Source: Desulfobacteraceae bacterium
GTDB taxonomy: Bacteria; Desulfobacterota; Desulfobacteria; Desulfobacterales; Desulfobacteraceae
Direction of reading: 5' to 3'
NCBI GenBank assembly: GCA_024225635.1
Contig: JAAEMK010000497.1
Location: forward strand, 186,001-250,000
DNA: 64,000 nt
The notes beneath the pieces are model-generated. The model had not been told where the DNA came from, did not search any database, and worked only from the letters and a program-made list of their open reading frames with translations. The translations under genes and the position numbers were made by a program. Below are positions 1 to 9,319 of this stretch, in pieces (position 1 is the stretch's first letter; each line of letters opens with the position of its first letter).

Positions 1-266
1 CCCTGGCAAGCCGGGAATCAGTCGGCATCACCCTGTTTGCCTTTGACAAAGGCGAAGAGATCAGTGCCCATTCCGCACCCGGAGATGCCATGGTGCAGAT
101 TCTGGACGGAGAGGCCCTGATCGACGTGGGCGGGAAGGAGATCACGGCCACCGCGGGCCAGGCCGTGGTCATGCCGGCGGATGTGCCCCATGCCCTGTAT
201 GCCACCGCCCAGTTTAAAATGCTCCTGATCGTTGTGAAACGGCCTGTGGAGATGGGCAACCTGTAA
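1..266 (+). CDS. Cupin-domain protein, C-terminal part (cut by window start)
   Basis: The frame opens at base 3 and runs to TAA at 264-266, giving about 87 residues with no start codon in the window. The residues form a typical small cupin barrel: a first half with HSAPGDAMVQILDGEA and a second half with AGQAVVMPADVPHALYA, the His residues being the usual metal-ligand positions. Single-domain cupins of this size are small metal- or ligand-binding proteins of varied role, so no reaction can be assigned. The next gene follows within about 20 bases on the same strand, suggesting one transcript. Confidence 0.8.
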   Translation, partial: LASRESVGITLFAFDKGEEISAHSAPGDAMVQILDGEALIDVGGKEITATAGQAVVMPADVPHALYATAQFKMLLIVVKRPVEMGNL

Positions 267-282
267 CTGTTTGGGAAGTGAG

Positions 283-1092
283 ATGGTCATGAAATGGACA
301 GAAGAAGCTGAGGCGGCGATCCGGAAGGTTCCCTTTTTTGTGAGGAAAAAGGTTCGCAAACGCGTGGAAGGGGAGGCTGCAAAGGCCGGGAAAGGGCAGG
401 TGACCCTGGCCCAGGTGAAAGTCACCCAGGCGCGGTTTCTCTCAAAGATGAGTTCTGAGATCAAAGGGTACCAGGTTGAAACCTGCTTTGGCAGCGGTGG
501 GTGTCCCAACCGGGTCCATGCCGGGGAGGGGTTGCTTTCGAAAATCGAAACCCTTTTGAAAGAGGCGGATCTTCTCTCCTTTCTAAGGGAGAGGGTGAAG
601 GGCGATCTGAAGTTTCACCATGAGTTCCGGGTGGCCATCGCCGAGTGTCCCAACGCCTGTTCCCAGCCCCAGATCAAGGGGGTGGGGATTATTGCGGCAG
701 CTCTTCCCCGGGTGACGGATGAGCCCTGCGTAGGTTGCGGGGCCTGTGTGACCGCCTGTAAGGAGAACGCCATTGAACTTGCCGGGGAACCGGAGTCACC
801 CGGGATCGCCTTTGACCGCTGCCTCATGTGCGGTCAGTGTATTTCGGCATGCCCCCGCGGCACCCTCATGGAAGAGAAAAGGGGGTACCGGGTGCAGCTG
901 GGGGGGCGGTTGGGGCGCCATCCACGGCTTGCCATGGAATTGCCGGGAATTTATACGGAAGAGGAGGTGCTCGCCATCCTTGGGAACTGCATCCGGTTTT
1001 TTAAGGAGAAAAGCCGCCATGGGGAACGCTTTTCCCACCTTTTGACAGAAGCGGATCTTCAGAAGATGGTGCCCGGCCCGGGGGGGGATTAA
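283..1092 (+). CDS. PCP_red / siroheme-[4Fe-4S] / ferredoxin protein, small sulfite- or nitrite-reductase-like
   Basis: Three parts are visible in about 270 residues. The N-terminal 45 or so (WTEEAEAAIRKVPFFVRKKV) resemble the protochlorophyllide-reductase 57-kDa C-terminal helix domain. The middle carries CFGSGGC (Cx5C) and CPNAC (Cx3C), the ligand pattern of coupled siroheme-[4Fe-4S] sulfite/nitrite reductases. Then come two ferredoxin clusters, CVGCGACVTAC and CLMCGQCISAC. It is about half the length of assimilatory enzymes. It may be a small anaerobic sulfite reductase or a related redox protein; the substrate is unknown. A TTG at 271 is in frame, but the ATG at 283, preceded by GGAAG, looks the better start. 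It follows the cupin gene closely. Confidence 0.8.
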   Translation: MVMKWTEEAEAAIRKVPFFVRKKVRKRVEGEAAKAGKGQVTLAQVKVTQARFLSKMSSEIKGYQVETCFGSGGCPNRVHAGEGLLSKIETLLKEADLLSFLRERVKGDLKFHHEFRVAIAECPNACSQPQIKGVGIIAAALPRVTDEPCVGCGACVTACKENAIELAGEPESPGIAFDRCLMCGQCISACPRGTLMEEKRGYRVQLGGRLGRHPRLAMELPGIYTEEEVLAILGNCIRFFKEKSRHGERFSHLLTEADLQKMVPGPGGD

Positions 1093-1125
1093 AACGTTTG
1101 TTCTGTTTTCTGCCAAAAAATAGGG

Positions 1126-1707
1126 TCAGCTTTTTACGGTGGAGATCACCATCCCATACAATTTTTCCACAGACTCTTTGCTGGGATTGGTTCTGCCCAT
1201 CACGGCAAGGCCCATCAAGAAGGAGAAGAGATAACCGGCCAGGACTTTGGGATCCTTGTCTGGGGGAATCTCACCCTTTTCCCGGGCCGCCATCAGGCAA
1301 CGGCAGAAATCTTCTTCCTGCAATGCCATGTGCCGCTTGACACGATCGAACACGGCCTCGTCCACCTGCTCCTTTTCCACCACCGTGGAAACCAGCAGGC
1401 ACCCGATGCTCTTTCCGGAAGCTGCGTAATCGATCCTGTTGCGGAAAAAATCCTCGATGTTTTTCAGGCCCAGGGGCTTGCGCCTGAGCACCCGGCCGAA
1501 ATCCCGGTTGAGGGCATGGACATAGTTGTCGATACACTCACCAAACAGGCCTTCCTTGCTGCCGAACTCCTGGTACATGCTGTGCTTGTTGAGTCCCGTC
1601 GCCTTGACCAGATCGTTGATGGAAATCCCCTTGTACCCCTTCTCCCAGAATGCACGGGTTGCGGCGTCCAAAACGGTTTGACAATCATATTCTTTACAAC
1701 GGGCCAT
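1126..1707 (-). CDS. TetR-family transcriptional regulator
   Basis: A 193-residue protein with an N-terminal helix-turn-helix (residues about 10-55, with GISINDLVKATGLNKHSMYQEFGSKEGLF), the TetR signature. The C-terminal ligand-binding half contains Cys and is variable, so the inducer is unknown. It converges on the siroheme-protein gene and is divergent from the NhaC-like antiporter gene, which makes that transporter or itself the likely target. A good sigma-70-like promoter lies directly upstream. Confidence 0.9.
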   Translation of the reverse strand: MARCKEYDCQTVLDAATRAFWEKGYKGISINDLVKATGLNKHSMYQEFGSKEGLFGECIDNYVHALNRDFGRVLRRKPLGLKNIEDFFRNRIDYAASGKSIGCLLVSTVVEKEQVDEAVFDRVKRHMALQEEDFCRCLMAAREKGEIPPDKDPKVLAGYLFSFLMGLAVMGRTNPSKESVEKLYGMVISTVKS

Positions 1708-1738
1708 GATACTCTCTCTTTAATAAGGTTACAGTCTA

Positions 1739-1767
1739 TATTTAAAACAGTCGTTCTGAAAAGTCAA
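1739..1767 (-). promoter_or_regulatory. Sigma-70-like promoter of the tetR gene
   Basis: On the minus strand TTGACT (1762-1767) and TAAATA (1739-1744) are separated by exactly 17 bases, about 30-60 bases before the tetR ATG. A direct repeat of ACAGTC (plus strand) lies around the -10 region and could be part of an operator. The element is read from the sequence only. Confidence 0.6.
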
Positions 1768-1961
1768 TAAAAAAATGAACTCCCTCCCGGTCGGGCCGGT
1801 GGGGGCAATCAGGCGTTAAGAACGTTTTAAAAGGAGACCGCGTATTTTTACCTGCCAGGCTTGACGGACCGGCCCTTTGCTGATACGGTGCCAATCTTGC
1901 TGTTTTGTGCGGCATTTGGCAATAATTTAACACTGTTACTATTAAAAGAGGATACCGTCCA

Positions 1962-3287
1962 TTGAGTTCTGAAACACCCATTTCCAAACGCGCCCTGGCC
2001 CCCCTGGCCCTGTTTCTTGCCATTTTTGTGGGAAGCGGCGTCTATTTCCAGGCCACGGGAGCCGATTTCGCCTTTTACCAGGTTGCAACCCCTGTTGCAG
2101 CCCTTCCGGCCATTCTGCTGGCCGTGGTCCTTTCCAGAAAACCCTTGAACCAGACCGTGGAGAACTTTCTTTCCGGGGCCGGCCACTCCAACATCATGGC
2201 CATGTGCATGATCTACCTGCTTGCCGGTGCGTTCAGCTCCGTTGCCAAGGCCACGGGAGGGGTTGAATCGACGGTCAACCTTGCCATGGCCGTGATCCCT
2301 TCAGCCTTTCTGTTGCCGGGCCTCTTTGTGGTGGGCGCTCTGATCTCCACGGCCATGGGAACCTCCATGGGAACCATCGCCGCCCTTGCCCCCATTGCCC
2401 TTGGCATCGCACCCAAGGCCGGGCTTGGATTGCCCCTGGTGGCGGGAGCCGTCATGGGCGGTGCTATGTTTGGTGACAATCTTTCCATCATTTCAGACAC
2501 CACCATTGCCGCCACCCGGACCCAGGGGTGCAACATGAAGGACAAGTTCCGGGTCAACTTTTTCATTGCCGTCCCAGCGGCCCTGATCACCGTGGTGTTC
2601 CTGGCCTTCCAGGGCGGTGACTGCGTTGTTGACGGGGACAAGCCCTATCAGATTCTCCAGGTGGTTCCCTATGCCACCATCCTTGTGATGGCCCTTGCGG
2701 GTCTCAACGTCTTTGCCGTGCTCTTTACCGGTGTGGTGCTGGCAGGGGTTGCAGGGTTCCTCACCGTCCCTGATTTCACCTTTCTCTCCTATGCCAAGAA
2801 CATCTATGCTGGATTCACCGGCATGCAGGAGATCTTCATCCTCTCGATCTTCATCGGCGGCCTGGGCGCCCTGATGAAGGAACAGGGAGGACTGGCCTTT
2901 CTCGAGCGGAAGGTGGAGGGGTTCATTCAGCGGTTCTCCTCCGGGAAGAACAAGATTTTGTTTGCGGAGCTCGGCATCGGCCTGCTGGTCTTTCTGACCA
3001 ACCTGTGCACGGCCAACAACACCGTGGCCATCCTGGTCACAGGGGACGTGGCCCGGAACATTGCGGAAAACAACGGGGTTGAGCCCAAGCGTTCCGCAGG
3101 CATCCTTGACATCTTTTCCTGCATTTGCCAGGGCATCATTCCCTGGGGGGCCCAGATTCTCCTGGCCGCGTCCATTTTTGTCATTTCACCGTTGACGGTG
3201 ATCGCCAATGTTCAGTATTGCTGGCTGCTGTTCGTGTGCAGCGTTCTGGCCATCGTGATCCACGGCAAACAAAGGAACAACGGTTGA
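1962..3287 (+). CDS. NhaC-family Na+/H+ antiporter-like membrane protein
   Basis: A 441-residue, very hydrophobic protein with about eleven or twelve membrane segments. The GTSMGTIAALAPIALGIA and GAMFGDNLSIISDTTIAATR stretches match the conserved core of NhaC-type antiporters, and NLCTANNTVAILV is the second conserved half. It probably exchanges Na+ for H+ or a small solute at the inner membrane. The start is a TTG at 1962 with AGAGGA upstream. It is divergent from tetR, which may control it. The ion specificity is not readable. Confidence 0.82.
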   Translation: MSSETPISKRALAPLALFLAIFVGSGVYFQATGADFAFYQVATPVAALPAILLAVVLSRKPLNQTVENFLSGAGHSNIMAMCMIYLLAGAFSSVAKATGGVESTVNLAMAVIPSAFLLPGLFVVGALISTAMGTSMGTIAALAPIALGIAPKAGLGLPLVAGAVMGGAMFGDNLSIISDTTIAATRTQGCNMKDKFRVNFFIAVPAALITVVFLAFQGGDCVVDGDKPYQILQVVPYATILVMALAGLNVFAVLFTGVVLAGVAGFLTVPDFTFLSYAKNIYAGFTGMQEIFILSIFIGGLGALMKEQGGLAFLERKVEGFIQRFSSGKNKILFAELGIGLLVFLTNLCTANNTVAILVTGDVARNIAENNGVEPKRSAGILDIFSCICQGIIPWGAQILLAASIFVISPLTVIANVQYCWLLFVCSVLAIVIHGKQRNNG

Positions 3288-3671
3288 TCAACTCCAAAGG
3301 CCGGTCGCTATTCCATAAAGATGTCGTTTTTCCGCCATGCTATTATTGGCGGAAGGACTTCAGGATACAGCGTCCGGTCTTGTTCTTTCGGTCATAAACC
3401 TGTGGCCCGTCACCATTAAGCAACCCCCATTCTTTAAAAAAACTTGACACGATATGGCGTATATGATCATTGTTGTCGAGAACCATTCGTAACAAAAAAT
3501 GATCCATCAATAGCATTTTTCAGGTTTGCCGGAACAAGGCATGCGATCATATGGCAAGCCTCGGGGATCGAATTAACCAGTCGGGGATACGGTTTGTATT
3601 GCTGAGGCATGTTTGATTTCAATTAGGATGCTGTTCTTTTCCCCAGCTTTTTTATTAATCTGTATTCTTAT
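3288..3671. other. Intergenic region with one hairpin
   Basis: No convincing gene. A perfect 8-bp stem (TTCCGCCA 3330-3337 / TGGCGGAA 3347-3354, 9-base loop) lies 45 bases after the antiporter gene and may end its transcript, although no T-run follows. A TTGACA at 3444-3449 has no well-spaced -10 box. The rest is AT-rich leader before the yfiR-like gene. Confidence 0.5.
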
Positions 3672-4250
3672 ATGACTAAGAAAATTTCCACTATGATCAA
3701 GCTCATGGTCACTTCAGTCTTGCTTTTCTCGTTTATCCCTGTGGGGGCGCTTTCCCAGGAGATTGGTTTAAAATCCGAGGAGTATCTGCTCAAGGCCGTT
3801 TTTCTGGAACGTTTCACCCGCTTTGTGGAGTGGCCTTTGGAAGCAGGGCTTGAGCGTGCCGAAACCCCGTTTGTCATTGGCATCATTAGTCATAATCCCT
3901 TTGATTCCATTCTTGAGACGGTTTATGCCGATCAACCCATCAAGGGGAAAACCGTTGAAATTCGATACCTTGAAACCGTTGAGGAAATTAACGGCTGTCA
4001 CATGCTTTTCATCCCGGAAACCGATGGAGAGATCCTGGAGAAGATCCTTGCCGCTATCCGGGACTATCCCGTGCTGACCATTTCCGATAGCACCGGATAT
4101 GGCAGGAGGGGCGTACACATCAACATGTACGTGGAAAAAAAACAGGTTCGGTTTGAGATCAACCACAAGGCCGCCCGGCAATCGGGGCTTACGATCAGCT
4201 ATCTTCTTCTCAAGGTTGCCAAGCTGGTTGAATCCTCAAGCGGGGTATGA
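3672..4250 (+). CDS. YfiR-like periplasmic protein (DUF4154)
   Basis: A 192-residue secreted protein with a signal peptide (first 28 or so residues, ending near GALSQE). The body has YLLKAVFLERFTRFVEWP and the later ISYLLLKVAKLVE helix typical of YfiR/DUF4154. In Pseudomonas, YfiR is a periplasmic repressor of the diguanylate cyclase YfiN. Here the stop overlaps the start of a hybrid histidine kinase by four bases, so the likely partner is that kinase's periplasmic domain. The partnership is inferred from coupling and family precedent. Confidence 0.85.
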   Translation: MTKKISTMIKLMVTSVLLFSFIPVGALSQEIGLKSEEYLLKAVFLERFTRFVEWPLEAGLERAETPFVIGIISHNPFDSILETVYADQPIKGKTVEIRYLETVEEINGCHMLFIPETDGEILEKILAAIRDYPVLTISDSTGYGRRGVHINMYVEKKQVRFEINHKAARQSGLTISYLLLKVAKLVESSSGV

Positions 4251-6493
4251 TGATGTCAGGTAAAAATTATTCTATCCGTGTCAAACTGATCGGCATTATT
4301 CTGTTTGTCGCCACCGTCAGTATTTTGCTGGCATACGCCCTGAACGGGTGGCTGCAGTATAAGATGCTCAAGACCGAGATGAAGCAGAATATGAAGGTCA
4401 ATGCTCAACTGGTGGCGGAATATTGTGTACCGACCCTGACATTCCAGGATCGGGCCGGGGCTGAAGAGGCCCTGAAAAAACTTGAGGCGGTTCCCACCAT
4501 CGAGGCGGCCCACCTGTTTGATAAAAAGGGGGACCTTTTCAGTGTTTTCCGCAGGAATGAGGGAATTGCCGTGTCAAAGCGGGCGCCGCCCCTGACCGAG
4601 GGGACGTTCCACCGGCGATTTCTTCATATCGTTCAGCCTGTTGTTTACCAGGGGGAACACTACGGTATCATTCATATCTGCGCCAATACCATTGAATTGT
4701 GGAAAAAGACAAAGACGCTTTTTTTCAGCCTTCTCCCCGGCATGGCGACCCTGTTCTTCATTTCCGTAATACTGGCTGCCTGGCTGCAAAAATTGATCTC
4801 CGGTCCCATCCTCCATCTTGCGGGCTTGACCCGGGCCATCACCGTAAATGAGGATTTTGCGGTCAGGGCGCCTGGTGGCGGTAACGATGAGATCGCCGTG
4901 CTCTGTTCAGGGTTTAACAGCATGCTCGAATATCTATCCATAAGGGAGCAGGAGAGGGACCTGGCGTTAACTGACCTGCGAAAAAGCGAGGAAAAATATC
5001 GCCTGTTGATTGACAACGCCAATGATTCCATATTTATCGCCCAGGACGGAGTGATAAAATTCCCAAATCCAAAGACGGAAAAACTGACCGGATATTCCGC
5101 AAAAGAGCTGGTTACAATGCACATTGGCAAGCTGATCCATCAGGAAGACAGGGCGATGGTCCTGGAACGGCACACACGACGCCTTCAGGGTGAAAAGATT
5201 GTCAGCAGTTATTCCTTTAGAATCATCAATAAAGCCGGCATTGAAAAAATCGTGCAGCTCAACACCGTTTTTATTCAATGGGAGGGAAGACCCGCCGCTC
5301 TGAGTTTCCTCAGGGATATTACCGAACAAAAAAGACTTGAAGCGCAACTCCAGCAAGCCCAGAAAATGGAATCCATCGGTACCTTGGCCGGAGGGATTGC
5401 CCATGATTTCAACAATATCCTCTCTCCCATTGTCGGCTATACGGAGATGCTGATAGAGGATACCCCTGACGATTCTCCCTTGCGCAACGGCCTTAACGGG
5501 ATTTATAGCGGAGCCCTGCGTGCCTGCGATCTGGTGAAGCAGATTCTCACTTTCTCCCATCAAGACCGCAATGAATTGAAATCCATCAGGGTTCAACCGG
5601 TTATCAAGGAAGCTTTGAAACTTATCCGGTCCACGATTCCAACCAGTATTGAGATCAAACAGGAGATCCGGAGCGATTGCGGCAGCGTCAAGTCGGATCC
5701 CACACAGATTCATCAGATTATAATGAATCTGACCACCAATGCCTATCATGCCATGGAGGATACCGGCGAGCTGTCCGTGATCCTGAAGGAGATCCGGCTG
5801 GGGGAACATGAAGTGATCACCCCGGATATGAAGCCCGGGCTTTACGCCTGCCTTACCGTGAGTGATACAGGCATTGGCATGGATAAACAGATGACGGAAA
5901 AAATATTCAATCCTTTTTTTACCACCAAAGCGAAAGGTAAAGGAACGGGAATGGGGTTGTCGGTTGTCCATGGCATTGTCAAAAGCATGGCCGGCGCCAT
6001 CCAGGTTCGCAGTGTGCCGGGCAAGGGAACGGATTTCCATGTCTACCTGCCGGTGGGGAAGGAGCAGCCGGAAGAGACGGTCGTACAACCAAAGGACTCG
6101 ATCCGGGGGGGAACCGAACGCATCATGCTGGTGGATGATGAAGATGCCATTATTCAAATGGAGAAACAGATGCTGGAACGCCTTGGCTATCAGGTTGTTT
6201 CATACGTTGACAGCCTCGAGACCCTGGAGCGGTTCCGGGCCGAGCCGGACCAGTTTGACATGGTTATCACCGATATGGCCATGCCGAACATGTCCGGAGA
6301 CAAACTGGCGGCTGAGCTGATAAAGATACGGCCTGATATTCCCATATTGCTTTGTACTGGTTTCAGTGAGAAAATCCCCGAAAACAAGAGCACATGCCTG
6401 GGGATTAAAAACGTTCTCATGAAACCCATCGCGAAAAAAGACCTGGCCAATAAGATCCGTGAAATGCTTGATGGGGCAAAGGGAGGAACCTAG
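4247..6493 (+). CDS. Hybrid sensor histidine kinase (periplasmic sensor, HAMP, PAS, HisKA, HATPase, REC)
   Basis: 748 residues. Order: TM helix about 12-32, CHASE8-like periplasmic domain, TM about 160-180, HAMP to 235, PAS about 250-365, HisKA with GGIAHDFNNIL, ATPase with NLTTNAYHAMED, DTGIGM and GTGMGLSVVHG, then a receiver domain with the phospho-acceptor in VITDMAMPNMSG. The N-terminal layout (short TM-flanked sensor then HAMP) matches proteins controlled by YfiR, whose gene it overlaps. Three successive ATGs occur at 4247, 4250 and 4253. No cognate response regulator gene is adjacent; output is probably through phosphorelay. Confidence 0.9.
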   Translation: MMMSGKNYSIRVKLIGIILFVATVSILLAYALNGWLQYKMLKTEMKQNMKVNAQLVAEYCVPTLTFQDRAGAEEALKKLEAVPTIEAAHLFDKKGDLFSVFRRNEGIAVSKRAPPLTEGTFHRRFLHIVQPVVYQGEHYGIIHICANTIELWKKTKTLFFSLLPGMATLFFISVILAAWLQKLISGPILHLAGLTRAITVNEDFAVRAPGGGNDEIAVLCSGFNSMLEYLSIREQERDLALTDLRKSEEKYRLLIDNANDSIFIAQDGVIKFPNPKTEKLTGYSAKELVTMHIGKLIHQEDRAMVLERHTRRLQGEKIVSSYSFRIINKAGIEKIVQLNTVFIQWEGRPAALSFLRDITEQKRLEAQLQQAQKMESIGTLAGGIAHDFNNILSPIVGYTEMLIEDTPDDSPLRNGLNGIYSGALRACDLVKQILTFSHQDRNELKSIRVQPVIKEALKLIRSTIPTSIEIKQEIRSDCGSVKSDPTQIHQIIMNLTTNAYHAMEDTGELSVILKEIRLGEHEVITPDMKPGLYACLTVSDTGIGMDKQMTEKIFNPFFTTKAKGKGTGMGLSVVHGIVKSMAGAIQVRSVPGKGTDFHVYLPVGKEQPEETVVQPKDSIRGGTERIMLVDDEDAIIQMEKQMLERLGYQVVSYVDSLETLERFRAEPDQFDMVITDMAMPNMSGDKLAAELIKIRPDIPILLCTGFSEKIPENKSTCLGIKNVLMKPIAKKDLANKIREMLDGAKGGT

Positions 6494-6619
6494 GTCCCGG
6501 CGGACGGAGGGGCAGGTCCCCGGACCGGCACCAGGGGGGCGGGTGGTTGCTCAACCTTCGGAGGGCGGTCCGGACGGAATGCCATGGAAAACCTGTTCGC
6601 CGAAAGTTGAGCATGCTTG

Positions 6620-7288
6620 CTATGCCGCGCCGTACTCCTCTGCATAACGGTTCATCTTTTCAAGCATTGCATCGTCAATGACGATGGTGCCGTTGATGGG
6701 GCGGTTGTGCAGATAGTTTTTGATCTCGCTGATGGTAACGATGGAAAAAACGGGAATGCCAAGCTCCTCCTCAACCTCTTTGAGGGCATTTTTATCTGTC
6801 TTGCCCTTTTCCTGGCGGTTGACACTGATTACAATTCCCTTGACCCTGGGGTTTTTGTTCTCTTTCAACACCTCGATGGATTCTCGGATCGCCTTTCCCG
6901 AGGTGATCACATCATCCACCAGGATCAGCTCCGTTGAGGCCGTCAGGTCCATGCCCACCAGGGTGCTTTTATCGGCATAGGTTTTTGCCTCTTTCCGGTT
7001 GAACACATATCCCTTGTCGATGCCCGCCATGCTCAACCCCACGGCTGTTGCGACGCACAGGGGGATTCCCTTGTATGCAGGGCCGTAGACGGCATGAAAA
7101 TCACTTTGAAAGTGTTCTGTGACAGCCTGCGCATAATAGGTGCCCAGCTCTTTTATTTTGTTTCCGGTATCAAACATCCCCGTATTGATGAAATACGGGG
7201 CGGTTCGGCCGCTTTTCAAGGTGAACTCGCCAAATTTGATGGCGTCACATTTTACAAGAAATTCGATAAATCGTTCTTTATACCCCAT
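6620..7288 (-). CDS. pyrE: Orotate phosphoribosyltransferase
   Basis: 222 residues. It catalyses orotate + PRPP to OMP in pyrimidine synthesis. The PRPP-binding motif ILVDDVITSGKAIRES and the substrate stretch FTLKSGRTAPYF are present. It is the last gene of the minus-strand order pyrD, pyrK, pyrE, starting 31 bases after pyrK, so it is probably co-transcribed. Confidence 0.93.
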   Translation of the reverse strand: MGYKERFIEFLVKCDAIKFGEFTLKSGRTAPYFINTGMFDTGNKIKELGTYYAQAVTEHFQSDFHAVYGPAYKGIPLCVATAVGLSMAGIDKGYVFNRKEAKTYADKSTLVGMDLTASTELILVDDVITSGKAIRESIEVLKENKNPRVKGIVISVNRQEKGKTDKNALKEVEEELGIPVFSIVTISEIKNYLHNRPINGTIVIDDAMLEKMNRYAEEYGAA

Positions 7289-7319
7289 TATAGGTCTCCA
7301 AAATCATTGTGGTTCGTTT

Positions 7320-8120
7320 TTACGCCGACCGCCAGGAAAAGTAGTCGGTGAGGGTCACCTCTTTTCCGGACTTCAGCAGGGCTTTCTTATTGAAATCGTC
7401 CAGGGTCCTGATCCGTTGGGATTCAAAGACAGGCCCGTCGACGCACACCCTCTCTTTGCCGCACACGCAGGCGCCGCACACCCCGAACCCGCATCGCATG
7501 TAGCGTTCCAGGGAGATCTGGCACCTGACGGAGTTGGCTTCGCACAGGTCAAACACCTTTTTCATCATCACTTCCGGGCCGCAGGTGTAGACCATGTCAA
7601 ACATGTTCTTTGCCATGGCGTCTGCCAGTACCTCCGTGACAAACCCTTTTTGGCCGAAGCTGCCGTCATCGGTGGTATAGAGGACATCCGAAGCGGCGAA
7701 CCGCTCTTTGAAAAGAAGGTGGTCGCCGCTCCTTGCCCCCTGGATGATGGTTTTGCCGCAGGGCACCGATTCAATCATGGGCGCCAGTGGGGCAATCCCG
7801 CAGCCCCCGGCCACAAAACAGACATTTGCATGGGCGTCAAAGGAGAAGCCGTTGCCAAAGGGGCCCCGGACCCCCACAAGATCGCCGGGCGACAATGCCA
7901 CGGCTTGCGTGGAAAATCTGCCCTTGGCCTCAACCGTGACGCCAAACCGCTCTTTTGAATGAGAGGAAACCGTATAGGGCTTTTCATCGATTTCAGGCAG
8001 CCAGAGCATCACAAACTGGCCTGGGATGAACTGAAGCTCATGCTTGAAAAAGAGGGTGGCATAGCTTTCGTTATGGCGCTGGACCTCGTCGATCCTCAGC
8101 ATGACAGGTTTTTTTTCCAT
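7320..8120 (-). CDS. pyrK: Dihydroorotate dehydrogenase electron-transfer subunit
   Basis: About 266 residues from the ATG at 8120, chosen because AGGAAGG lies ten bases upstream; the longer frame to 8252 would run into pyrD. Domains: an FAD-binding barrel (KPYTVSSHS), an NAD-binding part (FVAGGCGIAPL, YTCGPEVMMK) and a C-terminal [2Fe-2S] loop, CGFGVCGACVCGKERVC. It passes electrons from PyrD to NAD+ in class 1B dihydroorotate dehydrogenases, and the pyrD gene is immediately upstream. Confidence 0.92.
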   Translation of the reverse strand: MEKKPVMLRIDEVQRHNESYATLFFKHELQFIPGQFVMLWLPEIDEKPYTVSSHSKERFGVTVEAKGRFSTQAVALSPGDLVGVRGPFGNGFSFDAHANVCFVAGGCGIAPLAPMIESVPCGKTIIQGARSGDHLLFKERFAASDVLYTTDDGSFGQKGFVTEVLADAMAKNMFDMVYTCGPEVMMKKVFDLCEANSVRCQISLERYMRCGFGVCGACVCGKERVCVDGPVFESQRIRTLDDFNKKALLKSGKEVTLTDYFSWRSA

Positions 8121-8160
8121 TGTTATTTTTCCTTCCTGTTTCGGCATGCTTTTCGCCCGG

Positions 8161-9063
8161 TTACCCATGGGCCGCACCCCTGATCTCTTCAAGTGTTGTG
8201 CCGTGGTCCTCGAGCCATTGGGCAAGCTCACCCGTGATGGTTGAAAATACATCGATGCCCCTGAAATTCACGGCGCTGCCAACCCCCACCAGGGTGGCGC
8301 CGGCCATGATCATTTCAACGGCATCCCTGCCCGTGGTGACGCCGCCAAGCCCGATCACGGGAAGGGAGGTCTGCCGGCGGATTTCATAGACACAGCGCAC
8401 GGCAATGGGCCGTATCATGGGGCCGGAGAGTCCCCCCTTCTTATAGGCCAGGATGGGTTTCCGGCTTTCAATGTCAATGAGCATGCCCGGCCCCGCCGTA
8501 TTGATGGCGCAGAGGGCATCGGCCCCGGCGTCTTCGCACGCTTTTGCGATCTCACCAATGGACAGGGCCTGGGGGGTGAGCTTGGGAATCACCGGGATCT
8601 GTCCGGTTACCCGTTTCACCGCGCTGACCACATCAAAGGACGATTCCGGGTTGGTGCCAAAGAGCATCCCGTGCTTTTCGGAATTGGGACAGGAAATATT
8701 GAGCTCGATAAAATCCGGGCCTTTTTCCGCCACAAACCGGGCCACCTCGACAAACTCGTCAACAGAGCCGCCGTAGATGCTCGCGTTCAGGGGGAACGCT
8801 CTTTTTTCCAGGGCCTTCCATTCTTCATCCATATCACGATACCCGGGGGTGGGCAGGCCCACGGCATTGATCAGGCCGTGGCCGAGATCGATCACCGTTG
8901 GGTTGTTATGACCGTCACGGGGAGCGGGCCCGATGGATTTCATGGTGACGATGCCGCATCCCGCCCCATGGACCCGTTCTAAAATGTCAAAGTTGTTGCC
9001 AAGTATCCCGGAGGCCAGGACCGTTGGGCTTTTCAGCCGTTTTCCAAGAAAATTCACCTTCAT
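8161..9063 (-). CDS. pyrD: Dihydroorotate dehydrogenase, class 1B catalytic subunit
   Basis: 300 residues forming an FMN TIM barrel. NISCPNSEKHG supplies the class 1 catalytic Cys, and IGLGGVTTGRDAVEMIMAGA is the FMN phosphate-binding end. The neighbouring PyrK identifies the NAD-linked class 1B form. First gene of the pyrDKE unit, divergent from the first fapA gene. Confidence 0.93.
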   Translation of the reverse strand: MKVNFLGKRLKSPTVLASGILGNNFDILERVHGAGCGIVTMKSIGPAPRDGHNNPTVIDLGHGLINAVGLPTPGYRDMDEEWKALEKRAFPLNASIYGGSVDEFVEVARFVAEKGPDFIELNISCPNSEKHGMLFGTNPESSFDVVSAVKRVTGQIPVIPKLTPQALSIGEIAKACEDAGADALCAINTAGPGMLIDIESRKPILAYKKGGLSGPMIRPIAVRCVYEIRRQTSLPVIGLGGVTTGRDAVEMIMAGATLVGVGSAVNFRGIDVFSTITGELAQWLEDHGTTLEEIRGAAHG

Positions 9064-9213
9064 AAAACCAGTACCCCATGTTAATCATGTTGTCATTGCC
9101 TTGTGTGTTGGCTGCAATCATACAACAAAACGCGCCATCAATCCATGAAACAAACCAACCCCGGCGTCAATCTTCGCCGTTGCCCCTGCCGGTTTGGGAA
9201 AAAAACGTTGAAG

Positions 9214-9236
9214 AATATCCAAGAATGCTGGATATT
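9214..9236. other. Short palindrome in the pyrD/fapA divergent region
   Basis: AATATCCA and TGGATATT form a perfect 8-bp dyad around a 7-base centre, about 85 bases before the first fapA start and 150 before pyrD. The size and position suit an operator, but no regulator is identified. Confidence 0.35.
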
Positions 9237-9319
9237 GAATAAAGAAATTCTTACAATCTGCAATTTATCCCCGGGGCCCGGACGGGCAATCCCACCCTGC
9301 CCTGGAAAAAGGTTTTTTA

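Noticed and set aside
3444-3467. Promoter at TTGACA before the yfiR-like gene
   Set aside because: The only good -10-like hexamer (TATGAT) is just 12 bases away, too close for sigma-70; at 17 bases the sequence is poor.
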